DNA of 64,000 nucleotides from Chitinophagaceae bacterium. GTDB lineage: Bacteria > Bacteroidota > Bacteroidia > Chitinophagales > Chitinophagaceae. Below are positions 24,724-34,096 of the stretch, one piece after another. The translations under genes were made by a program, and so were the position numbers. The notes beneath the pieces are model-generated. The model was not told where the DNA came from, searched no databases, and saw only the letters and a list, made by a program, of their open reading frames with translations. The stretch is taken from NCBI GenBank assembly GCA_947447465.1, contig CANFKE010000004.1, positions 1 to 64,000 on the forward strand, in the 5' to 3' direction. Position 1 is the first letter of the stretch. The number at the start of each line of letters is the position of its first letter.

Positions 24724-25470
24724 CTATGCCTGCTGTTTCTTAGAAATAAAGTCGGTAGCTTTTATTACTACTTTACGAGCGGTGGTTATGAGTATTTGTA
24801 AGTCGAGAAGTAAGCTGCGGTGCTTCATGTAGTAGATGTCCCACTGAATTCGTTTACGCAATTCCCTTTCACCGTTGATCTCGCCAATATAGTCTTTTAT
24901 CTGTGCCATACCTGTCATGCCCGGTTTTACTTCAAGACGCAGATTGTAATAAGGAATGACCTCAGAATAATAATTGGTATGATAGATCATGTGAGGGCGT
25001 GGACCTACTATACTCATTTCACCTAAAAAAACATTGAAGAATTGAGGTGTTTCATCAAGGTGGCTGATCCTTAAAAATTTACCGATTGCGGTTATTCGTT
25101 TGTCGTTGATAGAAACCTGAGTAGTATCTGCTTCATCGTTCACATACATTGTGCGGAACTTATAGCAGTTGAATTCCGCGCCCATTAAACCTGTTCGTTT
25201 CTGAATGAAGAATACCGGCCCTTTAGATGTTAGTTTAATAAGTAATGCCAGAATTGGAGTCAGCCAAGACATGACCAACAAAATGAATACAGTTGACATA
25301 GTGATGTCAACTAATCTTTTGACCGGATAGTAGTAAGCAGCAGGCTTATGTTCCAGGTACAATTGATTGATCTCCTGAAACATATACCTGATATTAGATA
25401 TATTCGACTGCGGAATAGGAACTATCTGAGTTCGTTCCACTGTAAATTCTAATGTTGAGTTATGCTCCAT
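24724..25470 (-). CDS. Bacterial sugar transferase (polyprenyl-phosphate phosphoglycosyl transferase)
   Basis: 248 residues. An N-terminal region of about 50 residues precedes one hydrophobic helix (about 57-80), then the catalytic domain with the KFRTM motif, DETPQFFNVFLGEMSIVGPRP, and KPGMTGMAQI. This is the monotopic PGT (PglC/WcaJ/WbaP C-terminal) family, which moves a sugar-1-phosphate from a nucleotide sugar to undecaprenyl phosphate and starts synthesis of a surface glycan on the cytoplasmic side of the inner membrane. The big membrane domain of WcaJ/WbaP is missing. It lies just downstream of the large glycosyltransferase and the ABC exporter on the same strand. Confidence 0.85.
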   Translation of the reverse strand: MEHNSTLEFTVERTQIVPIPQSNISNIRYMFQEINQLYLEHKPAAYYYPVKRLVDITMSTVFILLVMSWLTPILALLIKLTSKGPVFFIQKRTGLMGAEFNCYKFRTMYVNDEADTTQVSINDKRITAIGKFLRISHLDETPQFFNVFLGEMSIVGPRPHMIYHTNYYSEVIPYYNLRLEVKPGMTGMAQIKDYIGEINGERELRKRIQWDIYYMKHRSLLLDLQILITTARKVVIKATDFISKKQQA

Positions 25471-25571
25471 CTAAAGAAAAAGTAAGGCTATTTACTTTCG
25501 GAGTGCAAATATCGTGCTACATTTTTGAATTACAGCAAATACGGCAACAGTTGTTTATATTTATTAATAAA

Positions 25572-27446
25572 CTATACTTTGTGTATATCTAATTGAAAAT
25601 CATTGGTATTAACACTTAAATTGGGGTTATAGAAGGGATCATTGTTAATATAATTTAACCATTTTCCTCTGAATATATTATAATCAATTTCGTGTTGTTC
25701 CCAGTTTTTCTTGTTCAGATAAGGTTGTCCTCTTGATGCAGACTCATAATGATACAGTTCTACATCGGGAACATAAACGTTGAAATATCCCTTTGTGATC
25801 AACTTCAGACAAAAATCAATGTCGTTATATTCCACCCTAAGTGATTCATCAAACCCTCCAACCTCGTCGAATAGGGCAGTGCGTACCATTATACATGCAC
25901 CAGTAACAGATGAGTAATTATTGAGCGATTTTATATAGTTGAAATATCCTCTTTCAGATCGGTGAACGTTTGCAAAAACATGTGCTGCTGCTCCTCCAAG
26001 TCCCAGTACAACACCTGCATGCTGAATTGTGTCATCCGGGAAAAGTAACTTAACTCCAACCGCACCTGTGTAATCTCTTTGAGCGAACGACATCATTTGG
26101 GTTACCCAATCGCCATGAATGACTTCTACATCGTTATTGAGCATAAGAAGATATTCTCCGGTTGCTTTAGATCTGCCGAAGTTCATTAGTTTGGAAAAAT
26201 TGAATTCAAAAGAGGCATCATAACATTTGAAGATGTCGCTATGAGTCTTTGTGTATCTGTCCACCAGTTCAAAAAAATCAGGAGCATCACTGTTATTGTT
26301 CAGTAGAATGATCTCGTAATCTTTATACTCAGTGAGTTTGATGATAGAAGTCAGTGCCTTATCCAGTAGTTCAGCATGATTTTTTGTAGGTATTATAATG
26401 CTGACCTTACCGGGTTTTGTAATATTGTATCTTATCCTATATCCACCGGGAGTGTCGGGAATATACTCAGCAACACCCGGTGTATTTCGTCTTACCAGCG
26501 CATCATTCAGCGCTTTAAGTGCGGCAACGTATGCATATGGTTTTGCATCGCCCGATGGTGCTGCCACAGAAAGTTCATGAATACGCCAATGGTAGAGCAC
26601 TTTTGGGATGTGGCCAATATGTGTAGTAAGCTCGGTAGCACGTAGCAGCAGATCGTAATCCTGACTACCTTCGTATCCCAATCTAAACCCGCCGATCTTG
26701 TCAACGAGTGTTTTCTTCATTATGGTGAGGTGTCCGATGTAATTTCGGGATAACAAGTTATCAGGTGCCCAGTTAGGTTTGAAGTGTGGGGATGAATACT
26801 TACCCTTATCATCTATTTTGTCCTCATCGGAATAAATGATCTCATCAAGAGGATATTGGTTGATGTGCCTTACAAATTCGAACAAGCAATTTGGCGTAAG
26901 CAGGTCATCATGGTCCATGAATACGATGAAGTCACCCGTTGCCAGTTCCAAAGCTGAATTAGTATTTGCTGATATATGTCCGTTTGTTTTTCGGAAAGTG
27001 ACCTTGACCCTAGAGTCTGTTGCAGCATATTCTGCTAATACTTTTTGTATTTCTGGGTTGGGTGAATTGTCGTCGGCAATACATAATTCCCAATTAGGAT
27101 ATAATTGTTCACGGACAGAATCTATAGCTGCTTTCAGATAATTAACCGAAGGGTTATACACCGGAACAACTATGCTGAATAAAGGCTTGACTTGTAAAGA
27201 GTCGATGATCGAATTGTATTGGCCTTTAAGAATATGGATATTGATCCTATCCTTGATCCACTGATTATAAACTAGCTCAGTTTGTTTGTCTTTGCTCAGC
27301 AGAAACTTTTTGCTCTTCTGGAGTACCAGTTTAAAGCCGGGCTTTGTAAATACGAATTGGAGGAAGTTTAATATATTTTGTGATCTGGTATTTTCAGGCG
27401 TGCCGATCTTATTGATGAAGTTTATAAATCGTGTAGTTAATCTCAC
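25572..27446 (-). CDS. Two-domain family 2 glycosyltransferase
   Basis: 624 residues. After about 90 residues of helical N-terminus come two GT-A domains. The first (about 91-330) has FSIVVPVYNPSVNYL and MDHDDLLTP; the second (about 345-600) has VSIIIPTKNHAELLDKAL, LNNNSD and MLNNDVEV, with a C-terminal FDESLRVEYNDIDFCL segment. Such bifunctional enzymes add two different linkages to a growing O-antigen or capsule chain. Lies between the exporter genes and the phosphoglycosyl transferase on one strand, so it probably builds the exported chain. Confidence 0.8.
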   Translation of the reverse strand: MRLTTRFINFINKIGTPENTRSQNILNFLQFVFTKPGFKLVLQKSKKFLLSKDKQTELVYNQWIKDRINIHILKGQYNSIIDSLQVKPLFSIVVPVYNPSVNYLKAAIDSVREQLYPNWELCIADDNSPNPEIQKVLAEYAATDSRVKVTFRKTNGHISANTNSALELATGDFIVFMDHDDLLTPNCLFEFVRHINQYPLDEIIYSDEDKIDDKGKYSSPHFKPNWAPDNLLSRNYIGHLTIMKKTLVDKIGGFRLGYEGSQDYDLLLRATELTTHIGHIPKVLYHWRIHELSVAAPSGDAKPYAYVAALKALNDALVRRNTPGVAEYIPDTPGGYRIRYNITKPGKVSIIIPTKNHAELLDKALTSIIKLTEYKDYEIILLNNNSDAPDFFELVDRYTKTHSDIFKCYDASFEFNFSKLMNFGRSKATGEYLLMLNNDVEVIHGDWVTQMMSFAQRDYTGAVGVKLLFPDDTIQHAGVVLGLGGAAAHVFANVHRSERGYFNYIKSLNNYSSVTGACIMVRTALFDEVGGFDESLRVEYNDIDFCLKLITKGYFNVYVPDVELYHYESASRGQPYLNKKNWEQHEIDYNIFRGKWLNYINNDPFYNPNLSVNTNDFQLDIHKV

Positions 27447-27476
27447 TTTTTTCCCCAGATTTTGCGCGAAGATAGT

Positions 27477-28205
27477 CTAAAATAGACTTTTATACTGCTC
27501 GCATATGATCTTGGCTTCGCCACGATGGCTGATAACACCATTTTCGAGTAGTATGGCAGTGTCGCAGATCTTTACCACATCATCGGGGAAGTGAGAAACG
27601 AAGAGTATCGTTTTGCCTTCTGCCTTTACCTGATAAATCTTTTCCATGCACTTGACCTGAAATCCCTGATCGCCTACTGCAAGTATTTCATCAATGATGA
27701 GGATATCGGCATCATTAGCTACAGAAATTGAAAATGCCAGACGTGCGAGCATGCCCGACGAATACCTTTTTGCAGGCATCCTCAATACCTCATCACTTAG
27801 TTCGGAAAAGTCAACTATGCTTTTGATGGCATCATTATCCTTTCTTGATTTGCCATAAAGAGATAAAAGAAGGTGCATATTCTCATATCCGCTCAGCTCC
27901 AGCTCAAGGCCTGCACCTATTGCCAGTATGGGAGCAAATGTACCATTGATGGTCATAGTGCCTTCCTGAGGTTTAATGAGTCCTGCTATCGTACGCAAAA
28001 GCGTGCTTTTGCCAGAACCATTACGGCCAAGAATGCCCATGCACTCTCCTCTTTTTACATCGAAGGAGATATTTTTGAGAATGGTCTTATTGGTAAATGG
28101 ATTCTTTCGGTGGGATACAAGATCTTTAATAGAGTGAACGCCCATATTATTCTGCCAGAAGCTAACAGTAACATTGTCGAATGATATGAGATTATCTGTA
28201 TTCAT
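27477..28205 (-). CDS. Polysaccharide ABC exporter ATPase (Wzt-like)
   Basis: 242 residues. Walker A is GRNGSGKST, the signature is YSSGMLARL, Walker B is ILIIDEILAVGD and the switch His is in LFVSHFPDD. The N-terminal region (VTVSFWQNNMGVHSIKD) is typical of the polysaccharide/polyol-phosphate exporter subfamily (KpsT/Wzt/TagH). It stops right after the nucleotide-binding domain and lacks the C-terminal carbohydrate-binding domain of E. coli O8/O9a Wzt, so chain export is probably not coupled to a terminal cap. Pairs with the permease, 6 bases away. Confidence 0.85.
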   Translation of the reverse strand: MNTDNLISFDNVTVSFWQNNMGVHSIKDLVSHRKNPFTNKTILKNISFDVKRGECMGILGRNGSGKSTLLRTIAGLIKPQEGTMTINGTFAPILAIGAGLELELSGYENMHLLLSLYGKSRKDNDAIKSIVDFSELSDEVLRMPAKRYSSGMLARLAFSISVANDADILIIDEILAVGDQGFQVKCMEKIYQVKAEGKTILFVSHFPDDVVKICDTAILLENGVISHRGEAKIICEQYKSLF

Positions 28206-28211
28206 TATCTA

Positions 28212-28958
28212 TTATATAGAAGAAATAAACTGGTTCTTTAATTTGTTAAAAACGAAGTAGCCTATCATAAAACTACCTGTTGCAATGATAGCACAATGCA
28301 ACCAAAGTGCCGATGAGGGCATATCGGGCGAATAAATGAGTCCACGTGCCAATTTGATAAAATAGTAGATCGGGTTGCACTTGACTACAAATGCATAGTG
28401 CTTAGTAATAATGCTCTCAGGGTAAGCAATAGGTGTCAGGTAGAAAAGCGCAGGTTGCATAGTAGTCCACAGAATGCCGATATCTCTGAAAAAAACATTC
28501 AGTGAACAAAGAATAAGGGTGATGCCCAAAGTAAAAAAACTAAAAAGTAAAGCTGCCGGAATGACCAACAATAGTTTATAAGAGTAAACTATTCCAAACC
28601 AATGCATTGTAATAGCAAAAACTATCAAAGTAAGCATGAGATTGAATAATTCGCTCAAAGTTTCTGACAATGGGAAGAAGACAACAGGAATATTCAATGA
28701 CTTGATAAGTCCTGCAGAACTAATGATACTGGCTATAGACTGATTGGTGACATTGGCAAAGTAGAACCAGAAAATAAGTCCGGAAGTAGCATAGAGTACA
28801 AAATTGTCGATATTAGATACCTGACTAAAAACGACAATAAGAATAAGCAGGTAAAGGAGCGGTTTGAAAAAACCCCAGAAAAACCCAACGAGCGAATTTT
28901 TGTACCTTAAAATAACATTACGCTTACTTAAAGCATATATGCGTGTTATATTTTGCAC
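28212..28958 (-). CDS. Polysaccharide ABC exporter permease (Wzm-like)
   Basis: 248 residues with about six membrane helices of the ABC-2 type. The N-terminus ALSKRNVILRYKNSLVGFFWGF is the cytoplasmic coupling segment typical of Wzm/KpsM/TagG, and LTPIAYPESII and NPIYYFIKLARGLIY are the late conserved parts. It forms the pore that flips an undecaprenyl-linked polysaccharide to the periplasm with the neighbouring ATPase. Divergent from the glycosyltransferase at 29014, with a 55-base shared upstream region. Confidence 0.85.
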   Translation of the reverse strand: MQNITRIYALSKRNVILRYKNSLVGFFWGFFKPLLYLLILIVVFSQVSNIDNFVLYATSGLIFWFYFANVTNQSIASIISSAGLIKSLNIPVVFFPLSETLSELFNLMLTLIVFAITMHWFGIVYSYKLLLVIPAALLFSFFTLGITLILCSLNVFFRDIGILWTTMQPALFYLTPIAYPESIITKHYAFVVKCNPIYYFIKLARGLIYSPDMPSSALWLHCAIIATGSFMIGYFVFNKLKNQFISSI

Positions 28959-29013
28959 GTTGAGTATTTTGTTGATATTTTACAGCCGAATTAAAGTCGG
29001 ATGATAAAATTAA

Positions 29014-30090
29014 ATGAAATTATTTATAAACGCACGCTTCCTTACACAACCAATTTCGGGGGTGCAAAGGTATGCAATAGAATGCAGCAGACAAATAAAA
29101 AAAAATCACCCTGAGTCGGTATTTCTTTCACCACATGACATAATTAATAATGATGTAGCTGATGAATTAGGCGCTATTGTGGTTGGAAAGAACACGGGGC
29201 ATAAGTGGGAGCAATGGGATCTGCCAAAATACATGTGGGGTAAGAAGAGCGGACCGCTCATTAATCTGGCGAATACCGCTCCTATTTTATATGGGAATAA
29301 TTATATAGTAATACACGACCTGGCATTTTTTCATCATCCGGAATGGAATAGTAAGGCTTTTTCTATGTGGTATAATATTCTGATACCCAGGATCGCGCTG
29401 AACAGCAGGCATCTATTTACTGTGAGTAATACAATAAAGAATGAGTTGGTAACGCATTATAAGCTTCCAGCTACTAAAATATCGGTTACTTATAACGGGC
29501 TATCCGGCATATTTCTGAAGGATGAACGTCCTTTGGCTACAAAAAAGGAGCGGCTTATATTGTCTGTTGGTACGTTCAATATGCGGAAAAATCAAGACAG
29601 ACTAATTAAGGGATTTTTAGAAAGTACATTGAGTAGTGAATATACTTTGATCCTGATCGGCGACAAAAACAGAGTGTTTGCTGATGTCGGTTTAAATGAA
29701 CAGAACCTGAAAAGCAATAGTATAAAAGTTTACAGCAATGTAAGTGATGCAGAGTTGATGGACTTTTATAAAAGGTCGGAAATCATAGTTTCATTGTCTG
29801 AATATGAAGGATTCGGGATACCTATACTAGAAGGAATGAAATTTGGGTGTAAGGTATTGTGCTCAAACATTCCGGTGTACAGAGAATTGTATGGAAACAT
29901 AGCAATATTTTGTGATCAGAAAGATATTAAGGACATTGCTGCCAAACTCACGGAACTGGCCGACAGATCAAGAATGTTCGAACAGAAACAAGTAGAGCAA
30001 ATGTTAGAGCAGTACAATTATAAGATGGCTGCTGAGAAAATAGTAAATGCGGTTGCCAAAAATATACCCGTATCGCGAAACCGTCGCTGA
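29014..30090 (+). CDS. Family 4 glycosyltransferase (GT-B)
   Basis: 358 residues. GT-B fold: N-terminal domain with FLTQPISGVQRYAIECSR, C-terminal domain with LSVGTFNMRKNQDRLI and the nucleotide-binding E-x7-E motif SEYEGFGIPILEGM. Retaining enzyme by family; donor and acceptor unknown. First gene of the right half of the polysaccharide region, divergent from the exporter genes. Confidence 0.8.
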   Translation: MKLFINARFLTQPISGVQRYAIECSRQIKKNHPESVFLSPHDIINNDVADELGAIVVGKNTGHKWEQWDLPKYMWGKKSGPLINLANTAPILYGNNYIVIHDLAFFHHPEWNSKAFSMWYNILIPRIALNSRHLFTVSNTIKNELVTHYKLPATKISVTYNGLSGIFLKDERPLATKKERLILSVGTFNMRKNQDRLIKGFLESTLSSEYTLILIGDKNRVFADVGLNEQNLKSNSIKVYSNVSDAELMDFYKRSEIIVSLSEYEGFGIPILEGMKFGCKVLCSNIPVYRELYGNIAIFCDQKDIKDIAAKLTELADRSRMFEQKQVEQMLEQYNYKMAAEKIVNAVAKNIPVSRNRR

Positions 30091-30191
30091 TGGTAAAAAG
30101 TGGTTCGTTTTTAAAATAAAGAAGACCTTTGCAAACTTTGCCACCTGATATTTTCGCTCATGCTTGAATAAGAAGGACAAAAGTAAACAGA

Positions 30192-31316
30192 ATGAAGATA
30201 GCATTTGTACATGACTGGTTCAAAGCAAATGGCGGAGCTGAAAAAGTGGCCGGTGAGATACTTGATGTTTACCAACAAGAAGAAATAACTGTCTATACAT
30301 TATTTAATAAGTTCAGCGAATCGGACCGAAAGGAGATATTGAAGGACAATGTGGTGAAGACCTCATTGATGCAGCATATACCTTTTGTGTCAAAAATATA
30401 CAGGTACATGCTGCCTGTTATGCCATGGCTGATGAAGCAATTCAGGTTGAAAAATTTTGATCTGATCTTATCGACAAGTCACGCAGTAGCCAAAGGTATT
30501 GGTGCGGACCCCGCAATATTGAATATATGTTATTGTCATTCTCCTATGCGTTACGTATGGGACATGTATGATGACTATGTTGCCCACCATGCAGTAGGTA
30601 AGTTCTTTTTGTATAAGTGGTTTATTCATTACATCAGAAAGTGGGATCTGAGAACTGCAGGTAATGTGCATTACTTTATTGCAAATTCAGAGCATGTAAG
30701 AAGAAGGATACAAACCAGCTATGGCAGAGACGCCAAGGTGATATACCCGCCTGTGAGGACCAATAAATTTGCATTGTATGAGGGAGAGCGAAAGGGTTAT
30801 TATCTGTGTCTTGGAAGGTTTGTGCCATACAAGAAGATAGACATGATCGTTCGTGCATTTCAGCAGATGCCTGATAAAAAGTTGATTTTGATAGGGGAGG
30901 GTTATGGCACCAAGCAGTTTACCGAGATACTGGAACATTCCCCGAACATAGAGTGGTTGGGGTATAGAAAAGATGAGGAGATGATCAGGTATATACAGGA
31001 AGCAAGTGCTTGTATATTCGCTGCAAAGGAGGATTTTGGAATACTATGTGTGGAAGTACAATCTTGTGGTACTCCTGTTATAGCTCTGGACTACGGAGGC
31101 TACACCGAGACGGTGAATAATGGAGTAAGTGGTTATTTATTTGAAGAGCAGGAGGAAGCCAGTTTGATAGCCGCGGTATATAAATTTGAACAATACCCGT
31201 TAACTGATCATAAAGCAATTCGAGACAATTCGCTTCGTTTCTCTGATGAACGTTTCAGAAACGAGATGAGGGAGTATGTAGAAGAATGTTATAAAGAATA
31301 TTATGGCAGCAGATAG
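30192..31316 (+). CDS. Family 4 glycosyltransferase, mannosyltransferase-like
   Basis: 374 residues. GT-B enzyme with KIAFVHDWFKANGGAEKVA, the SPMRYVWDMYDDYV segment common in WbaZ/MtfB-type O-antigen mannosyltransferases, LCLGRFVPYKKIDMIVRAF, and AAKEDFGILCVEVQSCGTPVIA carrying the E-x7-E motif. The sugar is inferred from similarity of pattern and should be treated as likely, not shown. The next gene starts 14 bases inside its 3' end, a sign of coupled translation. Confidence 0.8.
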   Translation: MKIAFVHDWFKANGGAEKVAGEILDVYQQEEITVYTLFNKFSESDRKEILKDNVVKTSLMQHIPFVSKIYRYMLPVMPWLMKQFRLKNFDLILSTSHAVAKGIGADPAILNICYCHSPMRYVWDMYDDYVAHHAVGKFFLYKWFIHYIRKWDLRTAGNVHYFIANSEHVRRRIQTSYGRDAKVIYPPVRTNKFALYEGERKGYYLCLGRFVPYKKIDMIVRAFQQMPDKKLILIGEGYGTKQFTEILEHSPNIEWLGYRKDEEMIRYIQEASACIFAAKEDFGILCVEVQSCGTPVIALDYGGYTETVNNGVSGYLFEEQEEASLIAAVYKFEQYPLTDHKAIRDNSLRFSDERFRNEMREYVEECYKEYYGSR

Positions 31317-32526
31317 AGGAACAATAGATAAGTATGCGGCTCGATTGCTAATGTTATCCTTTTTCCTGCCGATGCAGGTGCAGGTGGTAGCTTTATTTCT
31401 TTCCTCGGCATATTTCATTTTCAGGACATTTGAGGATAATGAAAAAACACCTGTAAGGAATTATGGATTGGCTTTGATGATAGGTTCTTTATATTTATTA
31501 TACCTGGTGGGCATACCATTCACTCCGTCAAACTACAGGCACGTAACACAGACCCTTTGTGAATATAAACTGTCCTACCTGCTGTTGCCTATCGTTTATG
31601 CGGCAATTTCGTCAGAGAAAATAAAGGTCATTATCAAAGAATTGAAGTGGTTCGTGTATTGCTCTTTAGGTATATGCCTAATAGCCAATGGGTGGTTCAT
31701 TATGAAATTTGCATTCGCACCGGAAGGTTTTCACGGAGTGAACCATGTTACTTACCGTATCTTCTTCGAAGATCTTACCGGTATCCATCCAACCTATATT
31801 AGTATGTATTTGGTATTTGGTATTGGTGTTTTACTGATGAGGAGCATAGAAATGAACAGAACATTGAAATATATTCTTTTTTACAGCTCACTTGCTTTTT
31901 TACTTCCATTGTTGGCCAAGTCGCCGTTAATAGCACTAGTATTGATGTTTCTGCATATGGCCTGGTTGCGAAGAAAAAGGCTGGGACAGTACAAATGGAT
32001 ATTCTTTGGCGTAGTTGCGATGATGGTATTGTCCTATTTGTTCGTTCCTTTTGTAAGTCAGCGAGTAAATGAGATGGCAGGTATCGGTACAAGTTTAAAG
32101 GAAAATGTGACCGATAATTCTATTCATGAGCGAAAAATGATATTGGCGGTTGACCTGGGCATGGTCAAAAGGTATTGGGTAACGGGTTGTGGGCCGGGTA
32201 GGTTACTCTATTTATTGAAACAGAAATATTTTTTCTATTCGCTTTATTATGGTCGGGATGTAAATTCCTTTGATCCTCATAATGAGTATTTTTATCAATG
32301 GATATCATTTGGGTTGGCGGGAATAGGATTGTTTTTGTTGGCATTAGGAATGCATATTTTCAGAGCTATCAGGAACAGGGATAATTTATATATTTACCTG
32401 TTGTTGGTATTGGGGATCACATTTTTTACAGAAAGTGTGCTTGCCACACAGCATGGATTACTTTTCTATGCATTTTTTAGTTCATTATTATTTTTTTGCA
32501 AGCAAAAGGCAGAACAGACGGAATAA
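31303..32526 (+). CDS. O-antigen ligase/polymerase-like membrane protein (WaaL/Wzy family)
   Basis: 407 residues with about 10-11 membrane helices and one longer periplasmic loop (about 260-330) carrying GCGPGR and SFDPHNEYFYQWISFG, the HNxY-type motif of WaaL ligases and Wzy polymerases. It either ligates finished glycan to a lipid acceptor or joins repeat units. As the exporter here is ABC type, which does not need Wzy, a ligase role fits better, but this is inference. The start overlaps the preceding gene by 14 bases. Confidence 0.75.
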   Translation: MAADRGTIDKYAARLLMLSFFLPMQVQVVALFLSSAYFIFRTFEDNEKTPVRNYGLALMIGSLYLLYLVGIPFTPSNYRHVTQTLCEYKLSYLLLPIVYAAISSEKIKVIIKELKWFVYCSLGICLIANGWFIMKFAFAPEGFHGVNHVTYRIFFEDLTGIHPTYISMYLVFGIGVLLMRSIEMNRTLKYILFYSSLAFLLPLLAKSPLIALVLMFLHMAWLRRKRLGQYKWIFFGVVAMMVLSYLFVPFVSQRVNEMAGIGTSLKENVTDNSIHERKMILAVDLGMVKRYWVTGCGPGRLLYLLKQKYFFYSLYYGRDVNSFDPHNEYFYQWISFGLAGIGLFLLALGMHIFRAIRNRDNLYIYLLLVLGITFFTESVLATQHGLLFYAFFSSLLFFCKQKAEQTE

Positions 32527-32549
32527 GGGGAAACTTATCTCATATTTTT

Positions 32550-32557
32550 TACCTTTG
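32550..32557 (+). promoter_or_regulatory. -7 promoter element TACCTTTG for dut
   Basis: Exact TAnnTTTG match, 18 bases before the dut start codon. Confidence 0.6.
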
Positions 32558-32575
32558 CACGCATTCTGAAAAAAC

Positions 32576-33013
32576 ATGGTACAGGTAGCTATTATAAATA
32601 AATCTCCGCACGATACTCCGGCATATCAAACTGCAGGGTCGAGTGGTATGGATATTAAGGCATGGTTGCCTGAGCCGGTAACGCTAAAACCGATGGAGCG
32701 GAGGTTGATCCCTACGGGTCTGTATATGGCTTTGCCTGAAATGTATGAAGCGCAGATACGCCCCCGTAGCGGTCTGGCCATCAAAAGAGGTCTCAGTCTG
32801 GTAAATACACCCGGAACTATTGATAGTGATTATCGAGGGGAAGTAATGGTACCATTGATCAATTTATCTACAGAGGATCAGATAATCAATGACGGGGAGC
32901 GAATTGCACAAATGATCGTAGCCCGTTATGAAAAAGTGGAATGGCTGGAAACGGACTCGCTGGATGAAACGACCAGAGGAGCAGGTGGATTTGGACACTC
33001 AGGTATTAAGTAA
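32576..33013 (+). CDS. dut: dUTP diphosphatase (deoxyuridine triphosphatase)
   Basis: 145 residues, the usual size of trimeric dUTPase, which hydrolyses dUTP to dUMP and PPi. The five family motifs are visible: GSSGMDIKA, RPRSGLAIKRG, NTPGTIDSDYRGE, NDGERIAQM and the C-terminal P-loop-like RGAGGFGHSG. Catalytic Asp is in the TIDSDYRG segment. Starts the housekeeping operon-like run 32.6-36.7 kb. Confidence 0.95.
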   Translation: MVQVAIINKSPHDTPAYQTAGSSGMDIKAWLPEPVTLKPMERRLIPTGLYMALPEMYEAQIRPRSGLAIKRGLSLVNTPGTIDSDYRGEVMVPLINLSTEDQIINDGERIAQMIVARYEKVEWLETDSLDETTRGAGGFGHSGIK

Positions 33014-33088
33014 ACTGGTTGACCTCACTCTCGATACTGCAGTCGATCAATACAATAAATAGTAATTAACAATATTAAAATAACGTAG

Positions 33089-34096
33089 ATGAATATTATT
33101 ATCCCAATGGCAGGAATGGGCAAACGTATGCGCCCACACACATTAACTACCGCAAAGCCGCTTTTGCATGTTGCCGGTAAACCGATCGTTCAGCGTTTGG
33201 TAGAAGATATTTTAGCTACAAGTAATGAAAAAGTAGAAGAGATAGCTTTTATCATAGGACCTACTTTTGGTAAAGAGGTAGAAAAGCATCTTGTTGAAGT
33301 TGCCGAAGCGTTGGGTGCCAAGGGGCGTATTTGCTATCAGCATGAGGCATTGGGTACAGCTCACGCAATTTTGTGTGCTTCTGAAACATTGGATGGTAAT
33401 GTATTTATTGCATTTGCAGATACATTGTTCGATGCAAAATTCAGTATCGACAAGTCTAAGGATGCTATAGTATGGACGCAAAAGGTGGAAGATCCAAGTG
33501 CATTTGGTGTAGTAAAGCTGAATGCTAATAATGAGATCGAAGCATTTGTTGAAAAGCCAAAGGAATTCGTTTCTGATCTTGCTATCATAGGTGTTTATTA
33601 TTTCCGTGACGGAGCAGGACTTAAGAAAGAATTACAGCGTCTGATAGACAATAAGATCATGCTGAAAGGCGAATACCAGATCACTGATGCGATGGACCAT
33701 ATGTTGCAGAATGGTGTGAAATTTTATACCGATCAGGTACAGGAGTGGCTGGATTGCGGTAACAAAGATGCAACAGTCTATACTAACCAGCGGATATTGG
33801 AAATAAAGCAAAAGACAGAAAAATTAACAGCAGCATCTGCTACGATAGAGAATTCTGTTATCATACAGCCTTGCTTTATTGGTGAGAACGTAGTTGTGCG
33901 TAATTCTGTAGTGGGCCCGCATGTATCATTAGAGAAAGGCGCTGTTATTGAAGACTCTCGCATTGTTAACAGCATCATAGGCGTCAATACTAATGTTAAA
34001 AATGCCAACCTGCATACATCGATGTTGGGAAAAGAGGTAAATTACAGTGAAAAGCCAAGGGAAATGAGCCTTGGTGATTTCTCTACACAAATATGA
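33089..34096 (+). CDS. Nucleotidyltransferase (NDP-sugar pyrophosphorylase-like)
   Basis: 335 residues. An N-terminal GT-A-like nucleotidyltransferase domain with the signature GMGKRMRPHTLTTAKPLLHVAGKP, a EALGTAHAI segment and the metal-binding FADTLFD, then a C-terminal left-handed beta-helix of hexapeptide repeats (about 245-320: VIIQPCFIGENVVVRNSVVG and so on). It would make an NDP-sugar from NTP and a sugar 1-phosphate. The sugar cannot be assigned; relatives are often called glucose-1-phosphate thymidylyltransferase. Overlaps the next gene by 4 bases. Confidence 0.8.
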   Translation: MNIIIPMAGMGKRMRPHTLTTAKPLLHVAGKPIVQRLVEDILATSNEKVEEIAFIIGPTFGKEVEKHLVEVAEALGAKGRICYQHEALGTAHAILCASETLDGNVFIAFADTLFDAKFSIDKSKDAIVWTQKVEDPSAFGVVKLNANNEIEAFVEKPKEFVSDLAIIGVYYFRDGAGLKKELQRLIDNKIMLKGEYQITDAMDHMLQNGVKFYTDQVQEWLDCGNKDATVYTNQRILEIKQKTEKLTAASATIENSVIIQPCFIGENVVVRNSVVGPHVSLEKGAVIEDSRIVNSIIGVNTNVKNANLHTSMLGKEVNYSEKPREMSLGDFSTQI

